From Niabella insulamsoli (GTDB taxonomy: Bacteria > Bacteroidota > Bacteroidia > Chitinophagales > Chitinophagaceae), in the NCBI RefSeq assembly GCF_039652435.2, contig NZ_CP190246.1, positions 1,674,001-1,738,000 of the forward strand: a stretch of DNA of 64,000 nt. The letters run 5' to 3'. Under the pieces are notes generated by a model. The model saw only the letters and a program-made list of their open reading frames with translations. It searched no databases and was not told the origin of the DNA. A program made the translations under genes and the position numbers. Position 1 is the stretch's first letter. The number at the start of each line of letters is the position of its first letter. Of the stretch, positions 16,150 to 24,633 are shown in pieces.

Positions 16150-17283
16150 TCAATCATTAAACATTTTTAGTTCTTGCAACGTAATTCTATTCTCGTAAAT
16201 CGCCTTGCCGACAATAGCACCGCTGCAACCCGTTTCTTTCAATAATTCCAAATCATTGACAGAACTTACCCCGCCGCTGGCAATCAGGTTGATTTCCGGT
16301 ATCTGCGATAGAATTTTTTGATAAAGATCATTCGAACTTCCCTGAAGAAGCCCGTCTTTACTGATATCTGTACAAAAAAATTGTTGAACGCCTTTGGCTG
16401 CATAATTTTTTATAAAATCAAAAATGTTGATATCGGTGGCTTCCGTCCATCCCTTAATTTGAATTTTTTCATCCAACACATCTGCCCCCAGGATAAAATT
16501 TTCTACACCGTATTGCGCCAACCATTGCAGCAATATCGATTCGTTTTTGACAGCCACGCTTCCGATCGCTGCGTAGGCGGCTCCCGAGTCAAAAGTTATA
16601 GCGAGGTTTTTATCGCTGCTGATGCCGCCGCTGAAATCTATTTGTAAACCTGTTTTACCCGCAAGTTGTTCCAGTACTTTCCAGTTTTTTACCGCACCGG
16701 CTTTGGCGCCGTCAAGATCAACCAAATGGAGGCGGCGCAAACCTGCATCTTCAAAGCTGAGGGCCACTTCGAGTGGATTTTCATTGTAAACTTTTTTCTG
16801 ATCGTAATCGCCTTTACTGAGGCGAACGCATTTGCCATCAATAATATCGATGGCGGGTATAATTTCCATGTGCTCTTGTTTGTAAGTTTTTTCCATTATG
16901 ATGAAGTCGTGGCCCAGGCGGGTCCAGGCTGATCCTTTCGGGCGCATACCCAATTTTTCGTAAAGAGCAGTAGCGCTGAGCCGCGCATTGCACCACAACT
17001 TATCGGCTTTTCGCTGCTTTGCAAAAGTTTCCGTTGCTTCTAAAAGTAATCGGGCAAAACCCTTTCGTTGCCAAACTGTCCGCGTCGCCAATTTGCGGAA
17101 CTGCACAGCTTTCCCGCTTTCAAAAAGAGACACTGCCGACGCCAGTTCGCCATCAATATAAATACCCAGGTGGTGCCCCAACGCATCTTCTTTTAACTGC
17201 ACAACTTCAAACGGCTCATTGGGATACATTACCTCGTGACGAAGTTTCCACACATCTTCTATACGGGCTTTAACGACTTGCAT
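16150..17283 (-). CDS. hisA: GNAT acetyltransferase-HisA fusion (phosphoribosylformimino-AICAR-phosphate isomerase)
   Basis: A 377-residue protein. Residues 1-138 form a GNAT N-acetyltransferase-like domain: FRKLATRTVWQRKGFARLLL contains the acetyl-CoA pyrophosphate loop (QRKGFA), and ATALYEKLGM is the usual last helix. Residues 139-377 are a complete HisA of normal length, starting MEIIPAIDIIDGKCVRLSKGDY with the catalytic Asp and including the second-half barrel motif GGVSSVNDL. No stop codon separates the parts. The join EKTYKQEHM is only a few residues long. The ATG at 16869 could also act as an internal start producing HisA alone. HisA isomerises ProFAR to PRFAR; the target of the GNAT domain is unknown. 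The gene starts 1 bp after the hisH stop. Confidence 0.92.
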   Translation of the reverse strand: MQVVKARIEDVWKLRHEVMYPNEPFEVVQLKEDALGHHLGIYIDGELASAVSLFESGKAVQFRKLATRTVWQRKGFARLLLEATETFAKQRKADKLWCNARLSATALYEKLGMRPKGSAWTRLGHDFIIMEKTYKQEHMEIIPAIDIIDGKCVRLSKGDYDQKKVYNENPLEVALSFEDAGLRRLHLVDLDGAKAGAVKNWKVLEQLAGKTGLQIDFSGGISSDKNLAITFDSGAAYAAIGSVAVKNESILLQWLAQYGVENFILGADVLDEKIQIKGWTEATDINIFDFIKNYAAKGVQQFFCTDISKDGLLQGSSNDLYQKILSQIPEINLIASGGVSSVNDLELLKETGCSGAIVGKAIYENRITLQELKMFND

Positions 17284-17284
17284 T

Positions 17285-17869
17285 TTATAAGGATAGAAAA
17301 TTTTTTAGGATTTGCTCGCCGGTATCGGCGCTTTTTTCCGGGTGGAATTGCACACCATAAAAATTATTCTTTCCCAGTGCGCAGCTGAATGTGGTACCGT
17401 AGTTTGCCGAAGCGATCGTGTGTGGGTTGAGTTCGGCGTAATAACTATGAACAAAATAGCAGTAACTATTATCCGGCACATTTTTAAAAAGATCGCTGGG
17501 CTTTACATGAATATTATTCCATCCAATCTGCGGAATTTTTAAAGTATCGCTTTCAAACCGCTTTACTTTCACATCGAAAATATTCAGGCATTCGGTATCA
17601 TTTTCTTCACTGTGCGCGCAGAGGAGCTGCATGCCCAGGCAAATGCCCAACAGCGGCTGCTTTGCATTTCTAATCACTTCATCAAGCTTGCGTTCCCGCA
17701 GGTATTGCATAGCCGTGCTTGCTTCTCCCACACCCGGAAAAATAATTTTGTCGGCGGCGAGGATGCTTTCTTTATCGTCGGTAACCGTTGCCTGCAGGCC
17801 CATCCGCTCCAAGGCAAAAATCACGGATTGAATATTGCCTGCATTATATTTTATAATAACTGTGTTCAT
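17285..17869 (-). CDS. hisH: Imidazole glycerol phosphate synthase, glutaminase subunit
   Basis: A 194-residue class I glutamine amidotransferase that feeds ammonia to HisF. The nucleophile Cys lies in LLGICLGMQLLC (about residue 78). The His-Glu pair is in YGVQFHPEKS near the C-terminus. The oxyanion region FPGVGEAS is present. The order hisH-hisA-hisF on this strand matches its partnership with HisF. Confidence 0.97.
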   Translation of the reverse strand: MNTVIIKYNAGNIQSVIFALERMGLQATVTDDKESILAADKIIFPGVGEASTAMQYLRERKLDEVIRNAKQPLLGICLGMQLLCAHSEENDTECLNIFDVKVKRFESDTLKIPQIGWNNIHVKPSDLFKNVPDNSYCYFVHSYYAELNPHTIASANYGTTFSCALGKNNFYGVQFHPEKSADTGEQILKNFLSL

Positions 17870-17893
17870 AAAACTTTTATCCCTGTTGATTAT

Positions 17894-19099
17894 TTACAGA
17901 AGGCCTTTCGTACTGGGAAGTTGTTGATTGCCGGGTGCGCGCTTCACGGCCATTTTAATGGCTTTGGCCAAACCCTTGAAAATTGCTTCTATTTTGTGAT
18001 GTTCATTTTCGCCTTCGGCCTTAATGTTCAGGTTGCACTTCGCACCGTCACTAAAGGATTTGAAAAAATGGTAAAACATTTCGGTAGGCATTTCGCCTAT
18101 TTTTTCCCTCGAAAAATCCGCATTCCAAACCAGCCATGGGCGTCCTCCAAAGTCGATAGCGACTTGGGCGAGGCAATCATCCATGGGTAGTAAAAAGCCA
18201 TATCTTTCAATGCCGGCTTTGTTGCCCAGCGCTAATTGGAAGGCTTCTCCCAGAGCGATGGCCGTGTCTTCAATCGTGTGATGCTCGTCGATATGCAGAT
18301 CCCCTTTGGTAATAATTTTTAAATTGATCCCGCTGTGGCGGCCCAGCTGATGAAGCATATGATCGAAGAAACCGAGGCCGGTATTTATTTCGCAGATGCC
18401 GGTGCCGTCGAGGTTGATTTCAATTTGGATTTGTGTTTCGTTGGTGTCGCGTGTATGTTGCACCACTCTTTCATTCAGTTGCAGAAAAGCATAAATGTCT
18501 TCCCAACTTTTTGTTTTCAATGCTATCGTGGCGTCCAGTTTCTTGAGGTCGTCGGAGATCTCGGTAGCGCCAAGTTCTTCGTCCAGGTTCAGCCAAATGC
18601 CTTTGCAGTTCAGGTTTTTGGCCAATTGAATATCGGTTATCCGGTCGCCAATGACAAAAGAATTAGCAAGATCATAGTCGCTGCTGTTGATATAGTGAGT
18701 AAGCAGGCCGGTGCCGGGTTTGCGCGTGGGCGCATTATCAGCCGGGTAAGTTTTGTCGATGAGCACTTCACTAAAAATAATGCCTTCACTTTCGAGATTG
18801 CGCATGATAAAATCCTGATAAGGCCAAAAAGTAGCTTCAGGAAAAGCATCGGTGCCTAAGCCATCCTGGTTGGTGATCATTACCAGTTCAAAATCCATGT
18901 CGCGGGCAATCTTCCCCATCCAGGTAAACATACCCGGAAAAAAAGTGATTTTTTCCAGCGCATCCAGCTGATAGGTGGGCGGCGCTTCGTTAATCAATGT
19001 GCCATCTCTGTCGATAAATAAAACCTTCTTCGGTTTTTTTTCAGTACGCTTTTCCTCGAGTGCGTTTGTTGCATTGCCGACATTTTTATTTTCAATCAT
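17894..19099 (-). CDS. hisB: Bifunctional histidinol-phosphatase / imidazoleglycerol-phosphate dehydratase
   Basis: A 401-residue fusion. The HAD-type phosphatase is at the N-terminus, with nucleophile motif LFIDRDGTLINE (about residues 23-34). The IGP dehydratase at the C-terminus carries the manganese-binding HHTIEDTAIALGEA and HHKIEAIFK. I set the start at ATG 19099 rather than an upstream codon, because its ATGA overlaps the hisC stop (TGA at 19096-19098), a classic coupling arrangement. An upstream start would overlap hisC by 90 bp. Confidence 0.95.
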   Translation of the reverse strand: MIENKNVGNATNALEEKRTEKKPKKVLFIDRDGTLINEAPPTYQLDALEKITFFPGMFTWMGKIARDMDFELVMITNQDGLGTDAFPEATFWPYQDFIMRNLESEGIIFSEVLIDKTYPADNAPTRKPGTGLLTHYINSSDYDLANSFVIGDRITDIQLAKNLNCKGIWLNLDEELGATEISDDLKKLDATIALKTKSWEDIYAFLQLNERVVQHTRDTNETQIQIEINLDGTGICEINTGLGFFDHMLHQLGRHSGINLKIITKGDLHIDEHHTIEDTAIALGEAFQLALGNKAGIERYGFLLPMDDCLAQVAIDFGGRPWLVWNADFSREKIGEMPTEMFYHFFKSFSDGAKCNLNIKAEGENEHHKIEAIFKGLAKAIKMAVKRAPGNQQLPSTKGLL

Positions 19100-20175
19100 A
19101 CGGTCGGGTTGTAAGTTTTTAATGTTTCGATGAGCTTTTTGTTTTCTGCTGCAGTACCCACCGTTATCCTCAGACAGCCTTCGCATCCCTTTGTTTTGGT
19201 ACGGCTTCTAACGATAATACCTTTTGTTTGCAGAAAGGTAAATACCTCCTCAGCGTTTTTCATTTTTACTAATAAAAAGTTGGCGTCGGAGGGGTAGATT
19301 TCTTCAACCATCGGTAAGGGCTGCAATTCGTTTTCAAGCCACTCACGTTGTTCGATAGTGGTTTTAGTCCAATTATTTATTTGCATCACATTTTTCAAGC
19401 CATGTAATGCCAACTGTTGGGTAGCCTCATTGATATTGTAAGGATATTTTACATTATTCATTAATGAAATAATTTCTTTACTGGCAAAAGCTAATCCCAG
19501 GCGCAAAGCAGCAAGTCCCCAGGCTTTTGACAATGTTTGCATCACAACCAGATTGGGGTACTCCGCGATGTCCTGGGCAAAGGTTTTCTGACGGGCATAA
19601 TTAATATAAGCTTCGTCAATAACGACAATACCGTCAAAGTTGTTTAAAATGATTTCAATATCCTGCCGGGCAATGCTATTGCCTGTCGGATTGTTGGGAG
19701 AGCAGATAAAAATCAATTTGGTGTAATCGTCTACCTGATCAGCGATCGCCTGGATATCCATTTGGTAGGCTGCGTTGAGCGGCACTTCTTTCACCCGGAT
19801 ATTGTTGATAGCTGCACAAACACCATACATACCATACGTGGGAGGTAATGTGATAATATTATCCACGCCGGGTTCGCAGAAAATACGCATCAATACGTCG
19901 ATCGCTTCGTCGCTTCCATTGCCGGCAAAAATGTTTTCTACCGGAACACCCTTAATTGCGCCGATCCGCTCTTTCAATTTGATCTGCAAAGGATCGGGAT
20001 AACGGTTTAATGTTTCGTGAAAGTCATTAATATCGAGAGATACGGGCGAGCCGGCTGCATTTTCATTGGCGTCAAGCATCACACTCGCTTCGCCGGTGAA
20101 TTCGTGCCGGGCGGTAGTGTAAGGGCTGAGGTTTTTTATATTCTCGCGAACCAGGTAAGATAGATTAAAGTCCAT
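19096..20175 (-). CDS. hisC: Histidinol-phosphate aminotransferase
   Basis: A 359-residue PLP-dependent class I/II aminotransferase that transfers the amino group from glutamate to imidazole acetol phosphate. Visible family features are NENAAGSP near the N-terminus, FAGNGSDEAIDVLMR, ICSPNNPTGN, VIDEAYINY, and the PLP Lys in MQTLSKAWGLAALRLG (about residue 216). The stop overlaps the hisB start by four bases. hisD lies 31 bp upstream on this strand. Confidence 0.96.
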   Translation of the reverse strand: MDFNLSYLVRENIKNLSPYTTARHEFTGEASVMLDANENAAGSPVSLDINDFHETLNRYPDPLQIKLKERIGAIKGVPVENIFAGNGSDEAIDVLMRIFCEPGVDNIITLPPTYGMYGVCAAINNIRVKEVPLNAAYQMDIQAIADQVDDYTKLIFICSPNNPTGNSIARQDIEIILNNFDGIVVIDEAYINYARQKTFAQDIAEYPNLVVMQTLSKAWGLAALRLGLAFASKEIISLMNNVKYPYNINEATQQLALHGLKNVMQINNWTKTTIEQREWLENELQPLPMVEEIYPSDANFLLVKMKNAEEVFTFLQTKGIIVRSRTKTKGCEGCLRITVGTAAENKKLIETLKTYNPTV

Positions 20176-20206
20176 TGGTGATATCGTTCAGATCTGAGGA
20201 AAATTT

Positions 20207-21484
20207 TTATGAAAGCCTTATTTTAACCGCGTTGCTATGGGCCTGTAAGCCTTCCGCTTCCGCCATTACAGACACGGTTTTGGCAATATGATGCAGGCCA
20301 TCTTTGGAAAGCTGCTGGAAGGTTATTTTTTTGTAGAAACTGTCTAACGATACGCCGCTATAGGCGGTAGCATAGCCGTTGGTGGGCAACGTGTGATTAG
20401 TGCCGCTGGCGTAGTCACCAACACTTTCCGGAGAATAATTGCCGATGAAAACGGATCCCGCTGCGTCTATTTTTTTTAAGAGACCGGTATTCACCTTGCA
20501 AGCCAAAATTAGATGCTCGGGCGCATAGAGGTTTGAAAAAGAAACCGCAGCATTTAAATTTTTAAGAACAATAAGCCGGGCATGTTGAAGCGCGCCTTCG
20601 GCAATATCCTTTCTGGGAAGTTGGCTAAGCTGCACTTCTACCGCTTTGGCTACTTTTCGTGCTATGTCGAGATTAGTGCAAACCAGTATCACCTGCGAGT
20701 CGGGGCCGTGTTCGGCTTGGGCGAGCAGGTCGGCGGCCACGTATTCAGGAACTGCTGATTGATCGGCAATGACCAACAGCTCCGATGGGCCTGCCGGCAT
20801 ATCGATGGCTACTTTGGTTTGCAAAATCTGCTTGGCAGCAGTTACGAACTGGTTGCCCGGGCCAAAAATTTTGAAAACTGCCGGGATCGATTTGGTGCCG
20901 TAGGCCATGGCGGCAATGGCTTGCGCGCCCCCGGTTTTAAAAATTTTAGTGATGCCGCAAAGGGAAGCTGCATATAAAATGGCGTCGTTTATTTTGCCAT
21001 TTTTATCGGGAGGCGTACATAAAACCACTTCTTTACATTTGGCAATCATCGCCGGGATGCCCAACATCAATACCGTAGAAAAAAGCGGCGCCGAGCCTCC
21101 TGGAATATACAGGCCAATCTTTTCGATGGCCCGGGCTTCGCGCCAGCATAGAATGCCCTTCGACGTTTCGACTTTCACAATCGGCTGCTTTTGCGAGCTG
21201 TGAAACTTCTGAATATTATTTTTAGCCTGAAGGATGGCACGCTTCAGCTTAGGGTCCATTTGTTTTGCGGCAGTATCGATTTCTTTTTTTGATACCAGTA
21301 TATTTTTCAAAACTACCCCGTCGAATTTTTCTGCATATTTTTTTAAAGCCACGTCGCCATTGTTTGCCACATCATAAATGATCTTATCAACGGAGGTTCG
21401 GATGGCTGAACTATTTTGCATGGGCCGCTGGCAAAGTCCTTGCCAGGCGCTAACGGAAGGGTATTTGTAAATTTTTAAATTCAT
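20207..21484 (-). CDS. hisD: Histidinol dehydrogenase
   Basis: A 425-residue zinc enzyme that oxidises histidinol to histidine with two NAD+. Signature stretches include IGLYIPGGSAPLFSTVLM, GGAQAIAAMAYGTKSI, FGPGNQFVTAAKQ, DMPAGPSELLVIAD and SFYKKITFQQLSKDGL. Catalytic His and Glu lie in YAPEHLIL. It is the second gene of the operon. The gap to hisG (124 bp) is filled by a heptamer repeat array. Confidence 0.97.
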   Translation of the reverse strand: MNLKIYKYPSVSAWQGLCQRPMQNSSAIRTSVDKIIYDVANNGDVALKKYAEKFDGVVLKNILVSKKEIDTAAKQMDPKLKRAILQAKNNIQKFHSSQKQPIVKVETSKGILCWREARAIEKIGLYIPGGSAPLFSTVLMLGIPAMIAKCKEVVLCTPPDKNGKINDAILYAASLCGITKIFKTGGAQAIAAMAYGTKSIPAVFKIFGPGNQFVTAAKQILQTKVAIDMPAGPSELLVIADQSAVPEYVAADLLAQAEHGPDSQVILVCTNLDIARKVAKAVEVQLSQLPRKDIAEGALQHARLIVLKNLNAAVSFSNLYAPEHLILACKVNTGLLKKIDAAGSVFIGNYSPESVGDYASGTNHTLPTNGYATAYSGVSLDSFYKKITFQQLSKDGLHHIAKTVSVMAEAEGLQAHSNAVKIRLS

Positions 21485-21519
21485 GGCATCATTGGTGGTT
21501 TGGGCGATAGTGATTGTTT

Positions 21520-21596
21520 AAAGTCAAAAGTCAATGGTCAATGGTCAAAAGTCAATGGTGAATAGTTAAAAGTCAATTGGCAATGGCGAATAGACT
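21520..21596. repeat. Heptamer array, about 11 units, between hisD and hisG
   Basis: Seventy-seven bases divide into eleven 7-base units of the form AAAGTCA or ATGGTCA (AAAGTCA occurs four times exactly), decaying towards the hisG side. The period is not a multiple of three and no ORF uses it. It lies inside the his transcript. Confidence 0.75.
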
Positions 21597-21608
21597 ATGG
21601 CCCACCCA

Positions 21609-22466
21609 TTACTCGATGATTTTTTCGATGGGTAAAATTAAGATACCCTGTGCACCTGCGGTTTTTAATTTTTCGATCACGTTCCAAAAATCATTTTCAC
21701 CAATAACGGAGTGAATGGAAGACCAGCCTTTTTGGGCCAACGGCACGATCGTAGGGCTGTTGATGCCTGGCAGATACGCACAGATTTTGTCAATGCTTTC
21801 ATTGGGCGCGTTTAATAATACGTATTTATTATATTTTGCTTTTCTCACGGAGCGGATGCGAAACAATAATTTATCAAGCAGTTCCTTTCTTTTTTTGGAA
21901 AGGTTTTTACCGGAAATAAGAACCGCTTCTGATTTCAGGATCGTTTCAAATTCGTAGAGTTCATTACTAAAAAGGGTGCTGCCACTGCTCACCAAATCAC
22001 AAATAGCATCAGCCAAACCAATGCGTGGCGCGATTTCTACCGATCCGCTGATTTCGTGGATTTCAGCTTTGATCTTATTTTGTTTCAGCCATTTGGAAAG
22101 TATAAAAGGATAGCTGGTGGCAATTTTTATTCCGTCGAGGTCTTTTATCTTTTTTCTTTTTTTGCTTTTAGGCAGTGCAATCGACAGGCGGCATTTGCCA
22201 TAACCGAGGCGCTCGATAATTTCGGTTACTTTGTTTTTTTCAATCGCTACGTTTTCTCCCACGAAACCTATGTCTGCTACGCCATCCTGAACATATTCGG
22301 GAATATCGTCATCGCGCAAAAAAAGGATTTCAGCGTCGAAGTTCTCTGCATTTATTTTCAACTGGTTATTGCCATTAGGAACGCCGATGCCGCATTCCTT
22401 TAAAAGTTTAAGAGAGTCTTCACTCAGCCTGCCTGACTTTTGAACCGCGATTCGTAACTTTTCCAT
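21609..22466 (-). CDS. hisG: ATP phosphoribosyltransferase (long form)
   Basis: Catalyses the first committed step, joining ATP and PRPP. At 285 residues it is the long, self-sufficient form with a C-terminal ACT-like regulatory domain for histidine feedback, so no HisZ partner is needed. It begins MEKLRIAVQKSGRLSEDSLKLL. The PRPP-binding loop is near ICDLVSSGSTLFSN (about residues 160-173). It is the first structural gene of the operon, preceded by a peptide-leader attenuator. Confidence 0.95.
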   Translation of the reverse strand: MEKLRIAVQKSGRLSEDSLKLLKECGIGVPNGNNQLKINAENFDAEILFLRDDDIPEYVQDGVADIGFVGENVAIEKNKVTEIIERLGYGKCRLSIALPKSKKRKKIKDLDGIKIATSYPFILSKWLKQNKIKAEIHEISGSVEIAPRIGLADAICDLVSSGSTLFSNELYEFETILKSEAVLISGKNLSKKRKELLDKLLFRIRSVRKAKYNKYVLLNAPNESIDKICAYLPGINSPTIVPLAQKGWSSIHSVIGENDFWNVIEKLKTAGAQGILILPIEKIIE

Positions 22467-22503
22467 TTTTAGTTTTTTGTTTTATTAATTGCTTTGTTGT
22501 TGC

Positions 22504-22534
22504 AAATAAAAAAGGCTTACAAATTGTAAGCCTT
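22504..22534 (-). terminator. Intrinsic terminator of the his attenuator
   Basis: On the minus strand AAGGCTTAC (22534-22526), a 5-base loop and GTAAGCCTT (22520-22512) form a 9-bp perfect stem followed by TTTTATTT. It lies between the His leader peptide and hisG, so it must be conditionally bypassed for the operon to be expressed. Confidence 0.85.
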
Positions 22535-22597
22535 CTATAAGTTGATACATAGCACCACCGGCTTACTTTAAGTACGCGAAATGATGGTGGATATGTA
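22526..22597 (-). promoter_or_regulatory. his attenuator: alternative pause and antiterminator pairings
   Basis: Pause hairpin: TACATA (22597-22592) pairs with TATGTA (22551-22546), and CCACC (22590-22586) with GGTGG (22559-22555), enclosing the His codons. Antiterminator: GTAAGCC (22566-22560), which includes the leader stop codon, duplicates the 3' arm of the terminator and can pair with its 5' arm GGCTTAC (22532-22526). A ribosome stalled at the His codons would open the pause hairpin and allow the antiterminator. A ribosome that reaches the stop would cover GTAAGCC and let the terminator form. Confidence 0.8.
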
Positions 22598-22613
22598 CGT
22601 TGTTATTATTCAC
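22563..22613 (-). CDS. his operon leader peptide
   Basis: A 16-codon ORF with a GTG start (22613) reads (M)NNNNVHIHHHFAYLK and stops at TAA (22565-22563). Four of sixteen codons are His, three of them consecutive (CAC CAT CAT). It lies just upstream of a terminator with a matching antiterminator sequence and before hisG, the arrangement expected of a ribosome-mediated histidine attenuator. No ATG start is available. A -7 promoter element ends only 7 bases before the GTG, so the message may be nearly leaderless. Confidence 0.8.
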   Translation of the reverse strand: MNNNNVHIHHHFAYLK

Positions 22614-22620
22614 TGCGCGG

Positions 22621-22628
22621 CAAATATA
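22621..22628 (-). promoter_or_regulatory. -7 promoter element of the his operon
   Basis: TATATTTG on the minus strand matches TAnnTTTG. No good -33 TTTG lies at the standard distance. Transcription would start within a few bases of the leader-peptide GTG. Confidence 0.5.
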
Positions 22629-22696
22629 TAGAAAAAACTTTCAAAATTGCGAATAGTCAATAAAATAATACTGTATTTTTAAAACAAAACTTACGC

Positions 22697-24571
22697 ATGT
22701 TAAGAATCGCTACATTGCTGCTATTATTTCATCTTTTTGCTATAAAGCTTCATGCATCATTCCTGCCCGAATTAGCCCTCCGTTCTGAACATCCCCGGCT
22801 GCTTTTGCTAAAAGGCGCCGAGAAAGATATTCATAAGGCCGTCGCCCACAATAGTAATCTTAAAAAAGTACATGAAGCGATCATCGCCGAAAGCGATAAG
22901 TTTCTAAACACTCCGGTTTTAAAAAGAGAAATGACCGGACGAAGGCTGCTGGGAATTTCCAGGGAATGCCTGCGGCGGGTTTTCTATCTTGCGTATGCTT
23001 ATCGTATGACCGGGAAGCCGTCTTACGCGGATCGCGCTGAGGAGGAAATGCTGGCTGTCAGCGGCTTCAGCGATTGGAATCCCTCTCATTTTTTGGATGT
23101 TGCAGAAATGACGATGGGAGTGGCCATCGGTTATGACTGGCTATTTGATTACTTGCCTCAAAGTTCAAAAGCGGTAATCAAAGAGGCGATAATAGAAAAA
23201 GGGATCAAGCCTTCTTTTGAAGGCAAAGGCACCTGGTGGATCAACGGCACCAACAATTGGAACCAGGTATGCCATGCCGGTATTTCTTTTGGTGCCATCG
23301 CAATTGATGAAGGCCAGCCGCAACAAACCGGCAAAATCCTCGAACGCGCGATTGCAGGGTTGCCGCATGTGATGAAGGGTTATAATCCGGATGGCGCTTA
23401 TCCCGAGGGGTATAATTACTGGGGCTATGGCACTATGTTTAACGTACTGTTTATCGATGCTTACGAGAAATTTAAAAACAAAAATTTTGATTTTTCGGAC
23501 GTGGCTGGCTTTATGAAAACTCCTTATTATATGCTTCATATGGAGGGTAGTTCGCACAATAGCTTTAATTATTCAGATGCGGGAAATGGCGTGGATATTC
23601 AGCCTGCTATGTTTTGGTTTGCGAAAAAAATGAAAGATCCTTCTCTCATCTGGAATGAAATGAATTTTATCGAAACCCATGATTTAGCACAGCTTGCGGT
23701 AGAGCGTACGCTGCCGGCTTTACTAATTTGGGCAAAAGATTTCAATACCGAGAAGGAGCGTGCGCCATCCGGTCTCACCTGGGCGGGGGGTGGCCCCAAC
23801 CCGGTTTTTCTAATGAGAAGTTCATGGACCAACCCCGGGGCTGTTTACATGGGGTTAAAATGCGGCTCGCCCTCAGTCAGCCATGGACACATGGACGTAG
23901 GGTCTTTTGTATTAGATATGAATGGCGAAAGATGGGCTGAAGACCTGGGTATGCAAAACTATAATTCGCTTGAAACAAAAGGCGTCGACCTTTGGAATAT
24001 GAACCAGAATTCGCAGCGCTGGACGGTTTTCAGGTATAACAATTTTGCACATAATACACTGACGATAAACGGCCAGCTTCAACACGCAAAAGGCAAAGCA
24101 GTTTTGAAGGCGTATGCGTCAGACAAGCAATTTATGAACGCGCAAACCGACCTTTCCGATCTTTATAAAGAGCAACTGGTGGGCGCTTCGAGAGGGATAG
24201 CCATTGTTAACGGCAGCTACGCACTGGTGAGAGACGAAGTGAGCGCCGGCGCTAAAGCTGCTGAGCTGCGTTGGACGCTGGTGACCAGGGCGGATGTATC
24301 GATAATCGCGCCCGACAGGATCCTGCTCAAAAAAGGTGGGAAGCAGGTGGTGGTGCAAATCAAATCGGATCAGAAAATTGTTATCAAAAGTTGGCCTGCA
24401 ATTTCCAAGAACGACTATGACGCAGCTAATCCCGGCGTTACTTTGATTGGTTTTGAAACTGAAATAGCCGCCGGCAAAAGCGCCGCCTTCGACGTTTTCT
24501 TTTATAGTGATAAAAATAAACCGGCAATTGATTTTAATGTTGCTCCATTAAAGACCTGGCCGAAAGATTAA
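22697..24571 (+). CDS. Secreted heparinase II/III-like polysaccharide lyase
   Basis: A 624-residue protein with a signal peptide (about residues 1-20, ending LHA). An N-terminal (alpha/alpha) toroid contains NNWNQVCHAG and GYNYWGYGTMF, the segments that carry catalytic Asn/His/Tyr in heparinase II-type lyases. It is followed by a beta-sandwich C-terminal part starting near SVSHGHMDVGSFVLDMNGERW, the conserved heparinase II/III C-terminal motif with a His. Lyases of this class cleave uronic-acid-containing polysaccharides; the actual substrate cannot be told. It probably acts in the periplasm. Confidence 0.85.
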   Translation: MLRIATLLLLFHLFAIKLHASFLPELALRSEHPRLLLLKGAEKDIHKAVAHNSNLKKVHEAIIAESDKFLNTPVLKREMTGRRLLGISRECLRRVFYLAYAYRMTGKPSYADRAEEEMLAVSGFSDWNPSHFLDVAEMTMGVAIGYDWLFDYLPQSSKAVIKEAIIEKGIKPSFEGKGTWWINGTNNWNQVCHAGISFGAIAIDEGQPQQTGKILERAIAGLPHVMKGYNPDGAYPEGYNYWGYGTMFNVLFIDAYEKFKNKNFDFSDVAGFMKTPYYMLHMEGSSHNSFNYSDAGNGVDIQPAMFWFAKKMKDPSLIWNEMNFIETHDLAQLAVERTLPALLIWAKDFNTEKERAPSGLTWAGGGPNPVFLMRSSWTNPGAVYMGLKCGSPSVSHGHMDVGSFVLDMNGERWAEDLGMQNYNSLETKGVDLWNMNQNSQRWTVFRYNNFAHNTLTINGQLQHAKGKAVLKAYASDKQFMNAQTDLSDLYKEQLVGASRGIAIVNGSYALVRDEVSAGAKAAELRWTLVTRADVSIIAPDRILLKKGGKQVVVQIKSDQKIVIKSWPAISKNDYDAANPGVTLIGFETEIAAGKSAAFDVFFYSDKNKPAIDFNVAPLKTWPKD

Positions 24572-24633
24572 CATTTTCTATCCCGGGTGCAAGTAGGTCA
24601 TATTCATTATCTTTAGCGCCCAAAAAATAAAGC

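Noticed and set aside
19100..19186. Longer HisB start at 19186
   Set aside because: It would overlap hisC by 90 bp; the ATGA overlap at 19096-19099 is the normal coupling signal.
22504..22613. T-box riboswitch upstream of hisG
   Set aside because: No T-box consensus (TGGnACCGCG) or specifier-loop architecture was found; the His-codon ORF with terminator explains the region better.
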